From Anaerolineales bacterium (GTDB lineage Bacteria; Chloroflexota; Anaerolineae; Anaerolineales; Villigracilaceae): a DNA stretch of 64,000 nucleotides. Both the position numbers and the translations under genes were made by a program. The notes under the pieces are model-generated. The model worked only from the letters and a program-made list of their open reading frames with translations, did not search any database and had not been told where the DNA came from. This document shows positions 1 to 10,940 of the stretch, piece after piece. Position 1 is the stretch's first letter. Every line of letters starts with the position of its first letter. The stretch covers positions 1-64,000 of the forward strand of contig JABARH010000010.1 in assembly GCA_019187665.1 (NCBI GenBank), written 5' to 3'.

Positions 1-145
1 GGACGGTATCGCCGTTTGTCACGAGATTTTGAACATACTGTCTCTTCCAGCGAATCCATGGTTTACATTGCCAGCATTCGTCGCATGTTGAAACTGGCGA
101 CAAATTGACTTAAGAAACACTCTCTTAAGGCGAGGCGATGAATTT

Positions 146-895
146 GTGGTCACAGCCAGCCGCTTTTCGGTCTCGATGGGCGTCCGCTTTCCTGCAAACG
201 CGCTGACTTGCGATGACATGATCCACGCGCGGACGGTGGAGGATATTGAATGGCTGACTCCCGTCTTTGAGGGGCAAAGCCAGATCGCGGCGCTGGCGCT
301 TGGAAGACCCAAATCGCGCCTCGAATATTCGAGCGGGGACCTGGAAACGCTTTCCGAAGTGGCCGATCACATTGGCACAATCGTCTCTCTCTATAATCGA
401 ATGGACAACCAGATACAGGCGATGCAAGCGCCGAAAGAATCGCAGACACAGCAAGCCGAAATTAATATCGTTGCCAGAGAGATAGCGCAATCCATATCGA
501 ATCACCCGGAACCGGAATTTGTGCGCATGGTGGAGTATGCTTTGCGCCACATCAACGATTTTATCGCCCTCGGAGAATCGCCACTGGCGGAATGGGCGCA
601 ATCCCAGGGCGTTTCGCACGTGGAGAGAGGCAAGCATCTTCAGCAATGGCTGGTCGCCATCATGGAATCCCTGCGACCCTCGGAAAAGCGGCCCGCAGAA
701 CCGCTTCCGCGCGCATGGTACAACTATGTGGTCCTGCATGATGCGTACGTGGAGGGAGTCCAGAACCGCGAGATCCTGGCGCGGCTCTACATTTCTGAGG
801 GCACATTCCACCGCACCCGCCGAAATGCCTTACGAGGGTTTGCGCGCTTGCTCAAGGAAGAGAAAACCCACTCTGTGAATCGGAGCATTCAATAG
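146..895 (+). CDS. C-terminal part of a GAF-type sensor/regulator, probably frameshifted upstream
   Basis: The readable 249-residue frame starts at a GTG but has no ribosome binding site, so this is probably not a true start. Residues ~10-95 resemble the second half of a GAF domain. The C-terminal ~55 residues, with the motif LYISEGTFHRTRR, look like a helix-turn-helix-type helical domain. Upstream, frame 1 (nt 1-105) encodes plausible protein (LSRDFEHTVSSSES, then RRMLKLATN) and stops at 106. Frame 2 continues smoothly from nt 92 through RRGDEFVVTASRF into this gene. A single-base indel near 97-106 would join them, so the true gene probably enters from outside the window. The ligand is unknown. 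Confidence 0.5.
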   Translation: MVTASRFSVSMGVRFPANALTCDDMIHARTVEDIEWLTPVFEGQSQIAALALGRPKSRLEYSSGDLETLSEVADHIGTIVSLYNRMDNQIQAMQAPKESQTQQAEINIVAREIAQSISNHPEPEFVRMVEYALRHINDFIALGESPLAEWAQSQGVSHVERGKHLQQWLVAIMESLRPSEKRPAEPLPRAWYNYVVLHDAYVEGVQNREILARLYISEGTFHRTRRNALRGFARLLKEEKTHSVNRSIQ

Positions 896-1104
896 AACCG
901 TTGCGGAAGCGCGCTGGAGCGCGCGCAATATCTGCGCAAGGGAGGCTCTCCAGCGTCGGCTGAATTACGCAAGATGTCAAATAAATGAACCGGCCACACC
1001 GTTCATGGAAAGGGGAGAAAAACGAGTAGTTAACACTTTTTGGTAGTTTTTTATCTGGCTTTAACAGTTCGAATGTGCGAAAGTAGGCGGGAAAGGAAAA
1101 TGCT

Positions 1105-1629
1105 ATGAAAACCAAAAAACCAACCAACATTATTTTGATCGTTGTTGCCCTTTTCCTGAGCGCATGCGGACCATCTCCCGAGCAGATCGCCACCATGACC
1201 GCCTCTGCCTGGACGGCCACTCCCTCGGCGACCGCGACATTCACGCCGAGTCCGACAAACACGGCGACCCCATCGCCAACATTGACGCCGACCATCACGC
1301 CGACTCCCACACAGATCCCGCTCGATCAACTCGAAGGCAAATGGAGCGGACCCCTGGAGCAGGGCGGAGCCGTTCTAATCGAAGTCAAAGACGGCAAGAT
1401 CGTTTACTACGAACTTTCCTTTACCAAGTCCGGTTGTGAATCGGTCACTCCATTTGCCGTGGCCATGCTGAGCCAAGCCCTGCCGATCGAGAACAACTCG
1501 TTTTTGATCAAAGGCGATCTCTTCGGCGAACTTTCAGGGACATTCAATCTCGAAGGAATTACCGGCGCGCTGAAATTCGAATTCTTCGGTTGTGTCGTGG
1601 ACACCACCTATACCGCCGCGAAGGAATAA
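1105..1629 (+). CDS. Lipoprotein with Thr/Pro-rich spacer and small beta-barrel-like domain
   Basis: A 174-residue predicted lipoprotein. The signal peptide ends in the lipobox LSAC (Cys21), followed by PSPEQIATMTASAW and a Thr/Pro/Ser-rich spacer to about residue 72. The remaining ~100 residues (LEGKWSGPL, then short alternating strands) suggest a lipocalin-like or calycin-like small beta domain with two Cys. The start is set by a purine-rich ribosome site (gggaaaggaaa) just upstream. The next gene has the same N-terminal organisation, so the two are paralogous at the anchor but not in the C-terminal domain. Function unknown; extracellular and membrane-anchored. Confidence 0.75.
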   Translation: MKTKKPTNIILIVVALFLSACGPSPEQIATMTASAWTATPSATATFTPSPTNTATPSPTLTPTITPTPTQIPLDQLEGKWSGPLEQGGAVLIEVKDGKIVYYELSFTKSGCESVTPFAVAMLSQALPIENNSFLIKGDLFGELSGTFNLEGITGALKFEFFGCVVDTTYTAAKE

Positions 1630-1698
1630 TGCGCGGGATAAAACTGAAATTTTCACTACATTCTGCCAAGCCTGCTCTTGCCAAGAAGGAGAAATATC

Positions 1699-2499
1699 AT
1701 GAACACCAAGCCCCTGTTTGTTACGTTGTTGGTCGCCTTAAGCCTGATCGTTTCTGGCTGCGGACCGTCGGCTGAACAAATCGCCACCATGACCGCATCA
1801 GCCTGGATACCGACCTGGACTCCCTCTCCCACATCAACGAGCGCCCCTGCGGCAACCAACACTCCCGCGGCAACTGACACCCCTGTGCCTACCAGTACGC
1901 CAACATCAATCCCGTGTCCCACGCCGTACCCTGACAGCCTGTTCAGCGACGCGTTTGAGTTGGATTGCGGAGCCTGGAGTTTGAGCAAGTTATCCGCAAT
2001 TCAAGATGGCGTTCTGCAACTGACGAATGGCGGACATGAATTTGGCGGCATCGTCATCCCCGTCGGCTCGCCTTTGACTGATTCGATCGTTCAATTTGAC
2101 TTCGTCCCCTCGCCCAAAAATAATTCGTCGGAATTCTATTTTTACGGAGCAGGGTGCAGGATGAACGCGACCGGGACCGATTTCTATTTCTTTGGATTGT
2201 CGCCCGTTGGGGACGGGACTTTTCTGGCAACGTTCATTCAATTTGCAGATTCGAAGATCGTTGATTCCGTTATGATTCCCAATTTCTTCGGCTTGCCAGT
2301 CTCGCAAAGCGGGGAAGGCGTTACAGCGACTCTTGCCTGTCTCGACCATACCATTGGTATTCTCTCTGACGGAAAGTATGTCGCCAAAGTGACGGATAGC
2401 GATCTTGCCGCTGGTGATGTGTTCCTCGGTATTTTTCAGACCGAAGGACTCGAGGGCAGCGTCAGTTTTGACAACGTGGTGGTTACTATCCAACCCTAG
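1699..2499 (+). CDS. Lipoprotein with C-terminal LamG/concanavalin-like domain
   Basis: A 266-residue predicted lipoprotein. ATG 1699 is chosen over an in-frame upstream start because aagaaggaga lies 7 nt before it. The signal peptide ends in VSGC, followed by GPSAEQIATMTASAW, almost identical to the preceding lipoprotein, then a Thr/Pro/Ala spacer to about residue 75. The remaining ~190 residues (DSLFSDAF, DCGAWSL, VSFDNVVVTIQP at the end) have the pattern of a laminin-G/DUF1080-like beta-sandwich often used in carbohydrate or surface binding. Ligand unknown. It lies 69 bp after its paralog and may be co-transcribed with it. Confidence 0.75.
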   Translation: MNTKPLFVTLLVALSLIVSGCGPSAEQIATMTASAWIPTWTPSPTSTSAPAATNTPAATDTPVPTSTPTSIPCPTPYPDSLFSDAFELDCGAWSLSKLSAIQDGVLQLTNGGHEFGGIVIPVGSPLTDSIVQFDFVPSPKNNSSEFYFYGAGCRMNATGTDFYFFGLSPVGDGTFLATFIQFADSKIVDSVMIPNFFGLPVSQSGEGVTATLACLDHTIGILSDGKYVAKVTDSDLAAGDVFLGIFQTEGLEGSVSFDNVVVTIQP

Positions 2500-2667
2500 C
2501 GCCGTAGCAGTTTTTGGTTGGTTTACGCGGCTCTGATCGGGCTCTTGATGACGAACATCGGTGGATGCATGAATATTATGCTGAGATAATCTTGAAACGG
2601 ACTGGAAGTGCCGCAAGCCTTCCATAATCCTCCGCCCTCTGATACAATACTGCCCGCACGCCGACAC

Positions 2668-2686
2668 TTCGACAGGCTCAGTGCAA
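2668..2686. repeat. Short dispersed element (TTCGAC..GCTCAG family), intergenic copy
   Basis: The sequence cttcgacaggctcagtgca matches the reverse complement of the element inside nuoCD (37745-37765) at about 15 of 19 positions. It is also related to the 24-bp insertion in the MITE-like copy at 33617-33640. Confidence 0.6.
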
Positions 2687-2716
2687 GCCTCTCGTTTTCT
2701 GAAAGAAACCCTCGGC

Positions 2717-2736
2717 CTCCCCGTCGGGGGTTTTTT
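2717..2736 (+). terminator. Weak intrinsic terminator after the lipoprotein pair
   Basis: A cccc-gtc-gggg stem followed by tttttt. The stem is only 4-5 bp, so it may be a weak terminator or part of a decayed repeat. Confidence 0.35.
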
Positions 2737-2744
2737 GTGTGTGT

Positions 2745-2858
2745 TAGTCTGACAGTCACATAGTCGCATGGTTTAATCGCTATTCATTGGCAGGCCATCA
2801 GATTAGAAGACTGTCGGACGCCCGACTATCAGACTATTCGACTATGAAACTATGAGAC
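2745..2858. repeat. Degenerate short-word array (GACTAT/AGTCTGAC) upstream of typA
   Basis: Repeated words such as gactat, agactat, agtctgacagt and catagtcgcat occupy the ~110 bp before typA. The left part resembles the reverse complement of the right part, so the segment is loosely palindromic. The final gactatgaac contains the typA ATG. Confidence 0.55.
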
Positions 2859-2859
2859 T

Positions 2860-4716
<1,857 letters not shown>

Positions 4717-4722
4717 CCCAAA

Positions 4723-4835
4723 TCTCTTTACCGTACATCTGCACCGCTAAGCCCGCAAAGAGCGCAAAGAAAACCTTTTTAACTTGGCGGCCTTAGCGTG
4801 CTTTGCGGTAAAAGTCTTCTCGTGTACGGTAGAGA
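4723..4835 (-). mobile_element. MITE-like element, copy A
   Basis: A 113-bp element with terminal inverted repeats (tctctttaccgtac and gtacggtagaga), homologous in reverse orientation to copies at 33049-33157 and 33541-33675. The internal core contains accgctaagcccgcaaag and ccgcaaagcacgctaag words. It is flanked by the 8-bp direct repeat agcccaaa (4715-4722 and 4836-4843), consistent with target-site duplication on insertion just downstream of typA. No coding capacity. Confidence 0.75.
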
Positions 4836-4840
4836 AGCCC

Positions 4841-4881
4841 AAACAAAAACCAGGCTTCTCGCAGAAACCTGGTTTTTGTTT
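4841..4881. terminator. Bidirectional intrinsic terminator between typA and the SH3 lipoprotein gene
   Basis: A perfect 14-bp inverted repeat (aaacaaaaaccagg and its complement) around a 13-nt loop, with T-rich arms on both strands. It sits between convergent genes. The loop contains gcttctcgcagaaac, which can form alternative pairings with flanking agaagcc. Confidence 0.7.
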
Positions 4882-4882
4882 G

Positions 4883-5734
4883 TCAGTCGCTGCACGAGAA
4901 GGTTTGCGCGCCGCCGAGCTTTTGCCCGGTGACGTTGAACGAGGCGACTTGATAGATATTGGCCTGCGAAGCCGTGCCGACAAAAATATCGGTGTAGGCG
5001 CTGGTGTTCGCGGGCAGCGTGGCGATCAGCGCGCCGTTGCGATACACGTAGAAGCCCTGCTCGTTATCCGAGCGATCGCTCCAGCCAAGTTTAACGGTGA
5101 TGGTGTAGCTCGCGTCGGCGTTGTACGCGCAGCTATAGGTGTATTTCAACCCGGTCGGCGCGGCCGGCGAACCCGAAGCCGAGGCGGTTGGCGCGGAGGG
5201 GGTGACCAGCGGCAGCAGGCTGGTGTTCCCGAACGCATTCGACATTTCTGCCGGAATCCAGCAAGATGCGGGCTTGCCGATTTCGGTCACGATCCAATAT
5301 TGGTTATCTTCGGTGCGTCCGATCATTTGATATTGCGTGCCAGCCACAAGCACGATGACCACCTTGTATGTTGTGCCAGGCCCTTCGCGGCAGTTGGTGT
5401 TTGAGTCGACGGTGAGCAAGGTTGCGCCCGGCGTGCCGGTACCGGGTGTACTGGTCGCGGCGGATCCGCCGGCGGTTGGCGTGGCATTCGGCTGGATGGT
5501 CGGCGCGGGCCCGCCCTGGGTGGCGGTCGGCAGCGCTTGCTGCGCTTCTTCGGTGGCAGAGGGCAGTAGCGGAATCGGTTCGCCGTTGCTCGCGGCGGCG
5601 GTCAAGGTCGCGGCGATGATGGTCGCGGCCTGTTGTTCCATCGAAATGGATTCCCCAGGCGTGGACGGCACAGGGATGTTGCAGGCTGAAAGCAGAAGCC
5701 CAAATATGCTGAATACGAAAAATATTTTTTTCAA
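4883..5734 (-). CDS. Lipoprotein with bacterial SH3 and fibronectin-like domains
   Basis: A 283-residue lipoprotein read from TTG 5734, chosen because aggagcgagcg lies just upstream and it gives a clean signal MKKIFFVFSIFGLLLSAC. A GTG at 5770 would add 12 residues in front of the signal. After the lipobox come a helix with AATIIAATLTAAA and a Thr/Pro/Gly spacer. A bacterial SH3 domain follows (TNCREGPGTTYKVV to CWIPAEM), then a second spacer and a fibronectin-III-like domain (GLKYTYSC to the end). Predicted to act outside the membrane in cell-wall or surface binding; partner unknown. Confidence 0.75.
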   Translation of the reverse strand: MKKIFFVFSIFGLLLSACNIPVPSTPGESISMEQQAATIIAATLTAAASNGEPIPLLPSATEEAQQALPTATQGGPAPTIQPNATPTAGGSAATSTPGTGTPGATLLTVDSNTNCREGPGTTYKVVIVLVAGTQYQMIGRTEDNQYWIVTEIGKPASCWIPAEMSNAFGNTSLLPLVTPSAPTASASGSPAAPTGLKYTYSCAYNADASYTITVKLGWSDRSDNEQGFYVYRNGALIATLPANTSAYTDIFVGTASQANIYQVASFNVTGQKLGGAQTFSCSD

Positions 5735-5772
5735 CGCTCGCTCCTTTAATGCAGGTGTGGTTTTTTTCACTG

Positions 5773-7131
5773 TTACGCGATCTTTTTGTGCGCCCGGCCA
5801 AACACGCGGAAAAATTCCACGCGTCCGTCCGCGCCGCGAATCACGTCCGCGATGGCGCCCTTGCCGGGTTCGTCCAACCCGACCAGTTTTTCTTTTTCAT
5901 AAAACGCAAAACGCATGGGCGGCAACGCCGGACCGGGCGGGGTGTCGGGCGTGGGGAAGCCGCCCAGCGGAATGTTTTGAAGGACCAACATTCCGTTTTT
6001 GATCTTGAGGTCGAAACATTCCGTGCCGATCTGATAGCGCCCCACGTATTGCCCGAGTTCCGATTTTTTTAATTCAATGTGTTTCGGCGCTTTGGTTTTT
6101 ACGCCAAAATATAATTCATGCGCCCAGCCGATCGCGTTGGCGGTGATGATCCCGCCCTCGTCCGCGTTGGTCAGGATGGCGAGCGCGAAATCTTTTTCAG
6201 GCACGAAGAAGAAATATGCCTGCTGTCCGTGTGTCGCGCCGCCGTGACCGAAGCGGGTGACGCCGCCGATCTCGTTGCGGAACCAGGTGATGCACATCTC
6301 GCCGCGCCCGCCCGCGTTGATCTGCGCGACGCGCATGGCCTTGAGACTCTTGCGCGCGATCACGCGCCTGCCGTTTTCCGATTTTCCATCGCCCATGTGG
6401 AAGCGCGCATATTTCAACAGTTCGTTCACGTTGCTGATCACGCCGCCCACGCCGTTGCCCGCGCGGCCGATCGCCCAGGGGCGCGAGACGAGCATCCTGC
6501 CATGTTCGCGATGATGCCCGACCACAAAACGGTGCGTGAAGAAAATGTCGCTGGGGTAAAAGAAGGTCATGCCCAAGCCGAGCGGGTCGAACAGCATTTC
6601 CTGCGCGGCGATCTCATAGGGTTTGCCGGTCAAAACCTCGATCAATCTCGCGGCGATGTTGAATCCGGTGTTGTTGTACGACCATATTTTTCCCAGCGGC
6701 TGAATTTGCGGGAGTCTGGCAATGTCTTTCACCATCCGCTCGTTGGCGTCGCTCCCGTTGCCGAAGTCGTTGAAGTAATCGCCAACCCAGCCGCCGGTGT
6801 GCGTCAGCAAGTTGCGCGTGGTGACTTGTTCCGCGACGCTTTCATCGCTCAACTTCAACTCCGGCAGGTATTTGCGTACCGGCTCATCCAAATCGAGTTT
6901 GCCTTGTTCGACGAGTTGCATCAGGATGGTGGCGGTGTATGTTTTGCTGATCGAGCCGGTCTGGAACAGCGTCTCCGGCGTGACGGGGAGCGGATTCTCC
7001 ACGCTGGTCACGCCGAAGCCCGCGCTGTGTTCCCGTCCCCTGTGCCAGACACCGACCGCCACACCCGGCACGCGCAGACGTTTCATCTCTTTTTGAATAC
7101 GGGAGGTGAGTTCCTGGAATGGTTTGTTCAT
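5773..7131 (-). CDS. Serine hydrolase, class C beta-lactamase/penicillin-binding-protein-like
   Basis: A 452-residue protein of the beta-lactamase-related (class C/AmpC-like) superfamily. Active-site SxxK is SISK at residues 60-63, the YxN triad is YNN at 152-154, and a GHGG motif lies further on. The C-terminal ~110 residues form an added beta domain seen in many esterase-like members. No signal peptide is visible, so it is probably cytoplasmic. Start 7131 has GGAGG 13 bases upstream, somewhat far. Likely an esterase or peptidase; substrate cannot be told from sequence. It precedes the SH3 lipoprotein by 38 bp and is probably co-transcribed with it. Confidence 0.8.
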   Translation of the reverse strand: MNKPFQELTSRIQKEMKRLRVPGVAVGVWHRGREHSAGFGVTSVENPLPVTPETLFQTGSISKTYTATILMQLVEQGKLDLDEPVRKYLPELKLSDESVAEQVTTRNLLTHTGGWVGDYFNDFGNGSDANERMVKDIARLPQIQPLGKIWSYNNTGFNIAARLIEVLTGKPYEIAAQEMLFDPLGLGMTFFYPSDIFFTHRFVVGHHREHGRMLVSRPWAIGRAGNGVGGVISNVNELLKYARFHMGDGKSENGRRVIARKSLKAMRVAQINAGGRGEMCITWFRNEIGGVTRFGHGGATHGQQAYFFFVPEKDFALAILTNADEGGIITANAIGWAHELYFGVKTKAPKHIELKKSELGQYVGRYQIGTECFDLKIKNGMLVLQNIPLGGFPTPDTPPGPALPPMRFAFYEKEKLVGLDEPGKGAIADVIRGADGRVEFFRVFGRAHKKIA

Positions 7132-7258
7132 GGGGTTTTCGCTTCCTCCAGCGTTTATACATCTTCCGTTTTGGTTGGTCCTGTATAGGATGCGCTCTCT
7201 GGCGCTCCTGTGCGACGTTAGAGAACGTCGCTTATGCACAATCCTGCCTGTGGTTCCG

Positions 7259-8146
7259 TTATGGCGTCGAGATCGTGATGGATTCCATCAGCGCGTCCAG
7301 CGTCTCGAGCGACGGTGAGAACACAGTTGGGTCCGCCGAATTCAAGGCGCTGGTGACTGCCTGAAAATACGACTCGTAGTCGCTGGGGTTGAGCGTTGTG
7401 TATCCGGGGAATTGCACACCGCCGGGCGGCGGGGGCGCCAGCGGGTCGCCGCCATTGATCAGAATGGACGCGCCGAGCGGCAGGATGGCGACGATGTAAT
7501 ACATCCCGTCGCTGGTCAGGCCTTGAAAGTGATAGAGCGTCGCCGAATTGCTGATAGCGCCGACCGCCTGGCCGTATTCCACCATCATGCGTACACCGGT
7601 TCCGCTGGCGAAGTTGACCTGTTTCACCTGCGCGGCGATCATCTGGGCCGCGTTGAAAAACGGCACCGTCGGAAGATTCTTTTCGATAATTGGCGCGCCT
7701 GGCGCGGCGAGGAACGCTTGTAGTTCCGACAGGCTGCGCCCGCCGCCGACACTCATGCGCGCGTATTCCTGCGCTGGATAAACCAGAATGTCCATGGCGC
7801 GGGCTTTGGCGAGTTGATCGTTGTAACCGTAGAGTTCAAAGCGGATATGCTCCGGCGCCACATCCCATGGCGCGCTGTTTTCCTCGCCTGCCAGGGGCAC
7901 AACCTCGGCATTGGCGCCAAGCGCCAAGCCTTCCGGGATGATGAATCTGACGTGTTGAAACGAAATGGGAATTCCGTTCGGCGGCGCGGCGGTTGCGGTG
8001 GGTGGAGGGGCGGCCGCGGTCATGGCCTGAAATGTGGCGGCCACGATCGTTTCGAGGCCGGGGCCGGTTGTGGCGACGGGTTGCGCGGGCAGGCACGCCG
8101 ACAGGATCAGACCGGCGGCCAACACGATCCAAAGTTTTCGTATCAT
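7259..8146 (-). CDS. Lipoprotein of unknown function
   Basis: A 295-residue lipoprotein read from ATG 8146, preceded by ggagagagagc. The lipobox is LSAC. Next comes the helix motif LETIVAATFQAMTAAA and a short Pro/Ala/Thr spacer. The remaining ~230 residues (from GIPISFQHVRFIIPEG) form one mixed alpha/beta domain that I do not recognise. The post-lipobox motif recurs in other lipoproteins of this window. Confidence 0.7.
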   Translation of the reverse strand: MIRKLWIVLAAGLILSACLPAQPVATTGPGLETIVAATFQAMTAAAPPPTATAAPPNGIPISFQHVRFIIPEGLALGANAEVVPLAGEENSAPWDVAPEHIRFELYGYNDQLAKARAMDILVYPAQEYARMSVGGGRSLSELQAFLAAPGAPIIEKNLPTVPFFNAAQMIAAQVKQVNFASGTGVRMMVEYGQAVGAISNSATLYHFQGLTSDGMYYIVAILPLGASILINGGDPLAPPPPGGVQFPGYTTLNPSDYESYFQAVTSALNSADPTVFSPSLETLDALMESITISTP

Positions 8147-8414
8147 GCTCTCTCTCCAATTTTGTGTTTCAATTTTCCGATCCACTCCACTTCCACAACG
8201 CCGCCGGGCGGCGCGAATGGGTGGGATGGAAGGCCGAAATCAAAGGGACATCGCGTCCCCGGTTTTGGTTCGCAGTTTTCGTGTGTCGTTCAAAAGCATA
8301 CGCGTCGCGCAAGGAGCCGGCTGGCAGCATGAAGACGGGGCGTATCCGGTTGGAAAAAATGCGGTTCAACAAAAAAGCCAGACCTCTTCTGAAAGCACGG
8401 CGTTGGCTTGCGCA

Positions 8415-9155
8415 TCAGGTTTGTACGGGCTGCGACCTGGCGCGTTGCAGGTCCATGATGAGATAGGGCAGGTACATCGCGCCGAGGATGGCGAAGGCAA
8501 CGAATTCCAATTCGAGAATATACCAGGGCCAGGGCGCTAGCACGTCGAGCAGGGTGGGGAACGGAGGCTTATACGCGATGAAAAGATAGTTACTGCCGAT
8601 GGCGAGATTGAGGAAGAACACACAGACCATGTAGACGTTGGTCCAGAGGACGACGCGCTTGAAGGATTTTAACGTGGGGCGGTAGCCTTCAACCACGGCA
8701 AAGTATAAACTTGCCAGCACAATGCCGCCATGCGAAGCGAAGGTCTGGAAGGCGCGATAATGCGGAAACCCATAGGCGCCCGCGTCGGGCGTGATGAGCG
8801 CCTGCAACGCGCCGCCGATGCCGAGAAAATAGGTCACTTCGAAGACGGAATAGGTTTTGTTGATCAGGAGGTACACCGAGAGCCAGACCGTGACGCTGCA
8901 CAGGTGAAAGGGAAGCATGGTCTGGATCGTCCACGTGCCCCAGACCAGGTTCAAGATGTGCCAGCTGATCTCCCAAAACACCAGCCAGCCCGCCAGAAAA
9001 TAGCGGAAATTGCGCTTCGCTTCTTCGCCCCAGAGTTTGCGCGCGGCAATGAAGGATAGACCGATCAGGGCGATCAGCCCAAGCGCCGCGAGATGTTTCG
9101 AATCGAACAGCGCGAACGGCGCGCCGCTGTAATTGATGGTGAAATACTGTTCCAT
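8415..9155 (-). CDS. TIGR02206/YwaF-type integral membrane protein
   Basis: A 246-residue polytopic membrane protein with about seven hydrophobic segments. It starts at ATG 9155 with gaggag 7-8 nt upstream. The MLPFHLCSVTVWL segment and the following TYFLGIGGALQALITP and PHYRAFQTFASHGG segments match the YwaF/TIGR02206 family, whose function is not known. The 229 bp between it and the next gene (8186-8414) hold no gene that I can support. Confidence 0.75.
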   Translation of the reverse strand: MEQYFTINYSGAPFALFDSKHLAALGLIALIGLSFIAARKLWGEEAKRNFRYFLAGWLVFWEISWHILNLVWGTWTIQTMLPFHLCSVTVWLSVYLLINKTYSVFEVTYFLGIGGALQALITPDAGAYGFPHYRAFQTFASHGGIVLASLYFAVVEGYRPTLKSFKRVVLWTNVYMVCVFFLNLAIGSNYLFIAYKPPFPTLLDVLAPWPWYILELEFVAFAILGAMYLPYLIMDLQRARSQPVQT

Positions 9156-9270
9156 GATATCTCCTCGAATCAAGAAAGATGCGTGGACGCTGGCGCAACG
9201 CGTGCCTTCTACGCGTGCGCCGACCGGAATTTGTCTGTATTAACGCCGCGCCACAAACACGGTTACGAAT

Positions 9271-9942
9271 TTACTGGAATTGATAATCCCAGCCGAAGTT
9301 GACCGTGTTGGGCTTCTCCACCGGAATGGTGATCTGGATCACAGCGGCGGCGGAATTGGTCTTCGGGACCGTCCATCCGCCGGGCAGGAGCAGCGACGCG
9401 TTCGACGCGCCGCCGGCGTCAACGGACAGGCAGATCTTCTGCTCGTACACTCCCGCCGCGGCGGGGACCGTGAACGACATTTTGTAGAATCCGCCCGAAT
9501 CGGTCTGCGTGGTGAATGCGCCGTAATTACAGTCAATTTCGAGTCGCACGGTTACGCCGCCGATGCCCGGCTCGCCCGCCGAAAAAATCCCATCCGCATA
9601 CAAGCCGACGCCGGGTTCAAAGATACATCCGGCCGGGGTCGGGACAGGGACGGGGTTGTAGGGTTTGCATGTGTCATGCCAGACGTAACCTGAGACATAG
9701 AAATGCAGAATCTCCGGCGTGGCTGTACTGGGGATGATCGTGGCGGTCGCCGTCTCCGCGATAGTTGGCAGCGGTTCCTGCGTGGCGGAAGGGAGCGCCT
9801 GCGGCTGTGTCGGTTCCGTCGTGACCGTAACGGGCACATAAATGATGGTCGGTTCCGGCGGGACGGCTTGCTGAATGGGCAGGGAACAGGCGGAAATCAA
9901 TAAAGCGATAACGCAAAAGACTGCCGATAAAAGGTTTTTCAT
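9271..9942 (-). CDS. Lipoprotein with an SdrD-B-like domain
   Basis: A 223-residue lipoprotein from ATG 9942 with gaaggag upstream. The lipobox is ISAC. A Thr/Pro spacer runs to about residue 75. The remainder starts with VSGYVWHDTC and contains SAGEPGIGGVTVRLEIDC and TDSGGFYKMSF, the hallmarks of one SdrD-B/Cna-B-like Ig fold such as those repeated in the giant protein at 25-33 kb. It lies 23 bp after the esterase gene and is probably co-transcribed with ybaK and the esterase. Confidence 0.75.
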   Translation of the reverse strand: MKNLLSAVFCVIALLISACSLPIQQAVPPEPTIIYVPVTVTTEPTQPQALPSATQEPLPTIAETATATIIPSTATPEILHFYVSGYVWHDTCKPYNPVPVPTPAGCIFEPGVGLYADGIFSAGEPGIGGVTVRLEIDCNYGAFTTQTDSGGFYKMSFTVPAAAGVYEQKICLSVDAGGASNASLLLPGGWTVPKTNSAAAVIQITIPVEKPNTVNFGWDYQFQ

Positions 9943-9965
9943 TCGATTCTCCTTCGAAGCATGTT

Positions 9966-10940
9966 TCAAGGTTTTGGATGCACGGCAAAAAATTCCCAGA
10001 TCAATTGCGAGGCGGAAATGGATTGAGTCGGCTCGTCTGCGCCGGGCCAGCCGCCGCGCCCGCCCGGCCAGGCGTGACCGCCGCCGAGGATGGTGTACAA
10101 CTCCACGTTGATCCCGCCCGGGCAGGTCCACGTTTCATGTTGAATATCCGCGAAGGATTCGCTGAGCGGCGCAGACTCGCAGTTGTTAAACGCAGTCCAG
10201 AATTGAATCGAATACGCGACCGAATTAAAATCCACGCCCGCCAACGATTCTTCGCCGACGCCTCCGTCATAAGGAAGATGCAGGTCTGCGGTGCCGTGAA
10301 ATTCGATGACCGACAGCGGCTCGGACGGAACACAATCCCGGACGTTCAACGTCCCCGCCACCGGCGCGATGGCGGCAAACAGGTCGGACGCCTCGCACGC
10401 CAGGCGCTGGGAAAGAATCCCGCCGTTCGACATGCCGCTCGCATAGATGCGTTTTGCATCCACGTTCATCTGTGACTGCAACTCGGCGACGATGGCGCGC
10501 GCAAACCCGACATCGTCCACGTTTGTTTTTTGAGCGTAGCCGCAACATTCGCCGCCGTTCCACGTCAGGATGATGTCGTCGCTCAAACGCCCGCTCCCGT
10601 CCGGATACGCCACAATGAATCCATGCTGGTCGGCGACTTGATCGAATCCGCTCATCACGCGCGCGCTTTTTCCGTTGCCGGTCCCGCCGTGAAAGACGAG
10701 GACGAGAGCGACGGGCTGACTCCAATCCACGGAGACTGGAACGTAGAGCAGGTAATTTCGCTCGCGCCCGTCGTGTGTCAGCGTGTGTTCGCTTTCGCCG
10801 GAGGGCAGAATTGAAAATGTCTCTGTGGGCGCGGAAGCGCTTGCGGGGCTTTGCGCGGGTGGTCGCGCCGTCCGCGCACAGGCAAGAGGCGATGCCGCCA
10901 AAATAAGGACCGCCCAAAAAAGCGAGAGCCGCCTTTTCAT
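9966..10940 (-). CDS. Secreted PHB-depolymerase/feruloyl-esterase-like lipoprotein
   Basis: A 324-residue alpha/beta hydrolase resembling the LpqC/poly(3-hydroxybutyrate) depolymerase family. The signal peptide ends in a lipobox-like SPLAC (Cys21). The oxyanion region is LVFHGGTGNGK (~82-92), the nucleophile elbow is GMSNGG (Ser171), and the catalytic His lies in LGGGHAWPG near the C terminus. Paired Cys residues (ECC and others) fit an exported enzyme. Its start overlaps the ybaK stop by 4 bp, indicating translational coupling. Substrate unassigned. Confidence 0.8.
   Translation of the reverse strand: MKRRLSLFWAVLILAASPLACARTARPPAQSPASASAPTETFSILPSGESEHTLTHDGRERNYLLYVPVSVDWSQPVALVLVFHGGTGNGKSARVMSGFDQVADQHGFIVAYPDGSGRLSDDIILTWNGGECCGYAQKTNVDDVGFARAIVAELQSQMNVDAKRIYASGMSNGGILSQRLACEASDLFAAIAPVAGTLNVRDCVPSEPLSVIEFHGTADLHLPYDGGVGEESLAGVDFNSVAYSIQFWTAFNNCESAPLSESFADIQHETWTCPGGINVELYTILGGGHAWPGGRGGWPGADEPTQSISASQLIWEFFAVHPKP

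Larger units (their letters stand above)
2500..2859. other. Gene-free 360-bp spacer with repeats
   Basis: No supportable gene. It holds a copy of the short cttcgacaggctcagtgca element (2668-2686), a weak GC stem followed by six T (about 2717-2736), and a run of degenerate gactat/agtctgac words from about 2745 to 2858 that ends directly at the typA start codon. Confidence 0.7.

Noticed and set aside
7213..7230. Hairpin cgacgtt/aacgtcg near the serine hydrolase start as an operator
   Set aside because: It shares gttagagaacgtc with the dispersed 12388-12475 family, so it is more likely a decayed repeat fragment.
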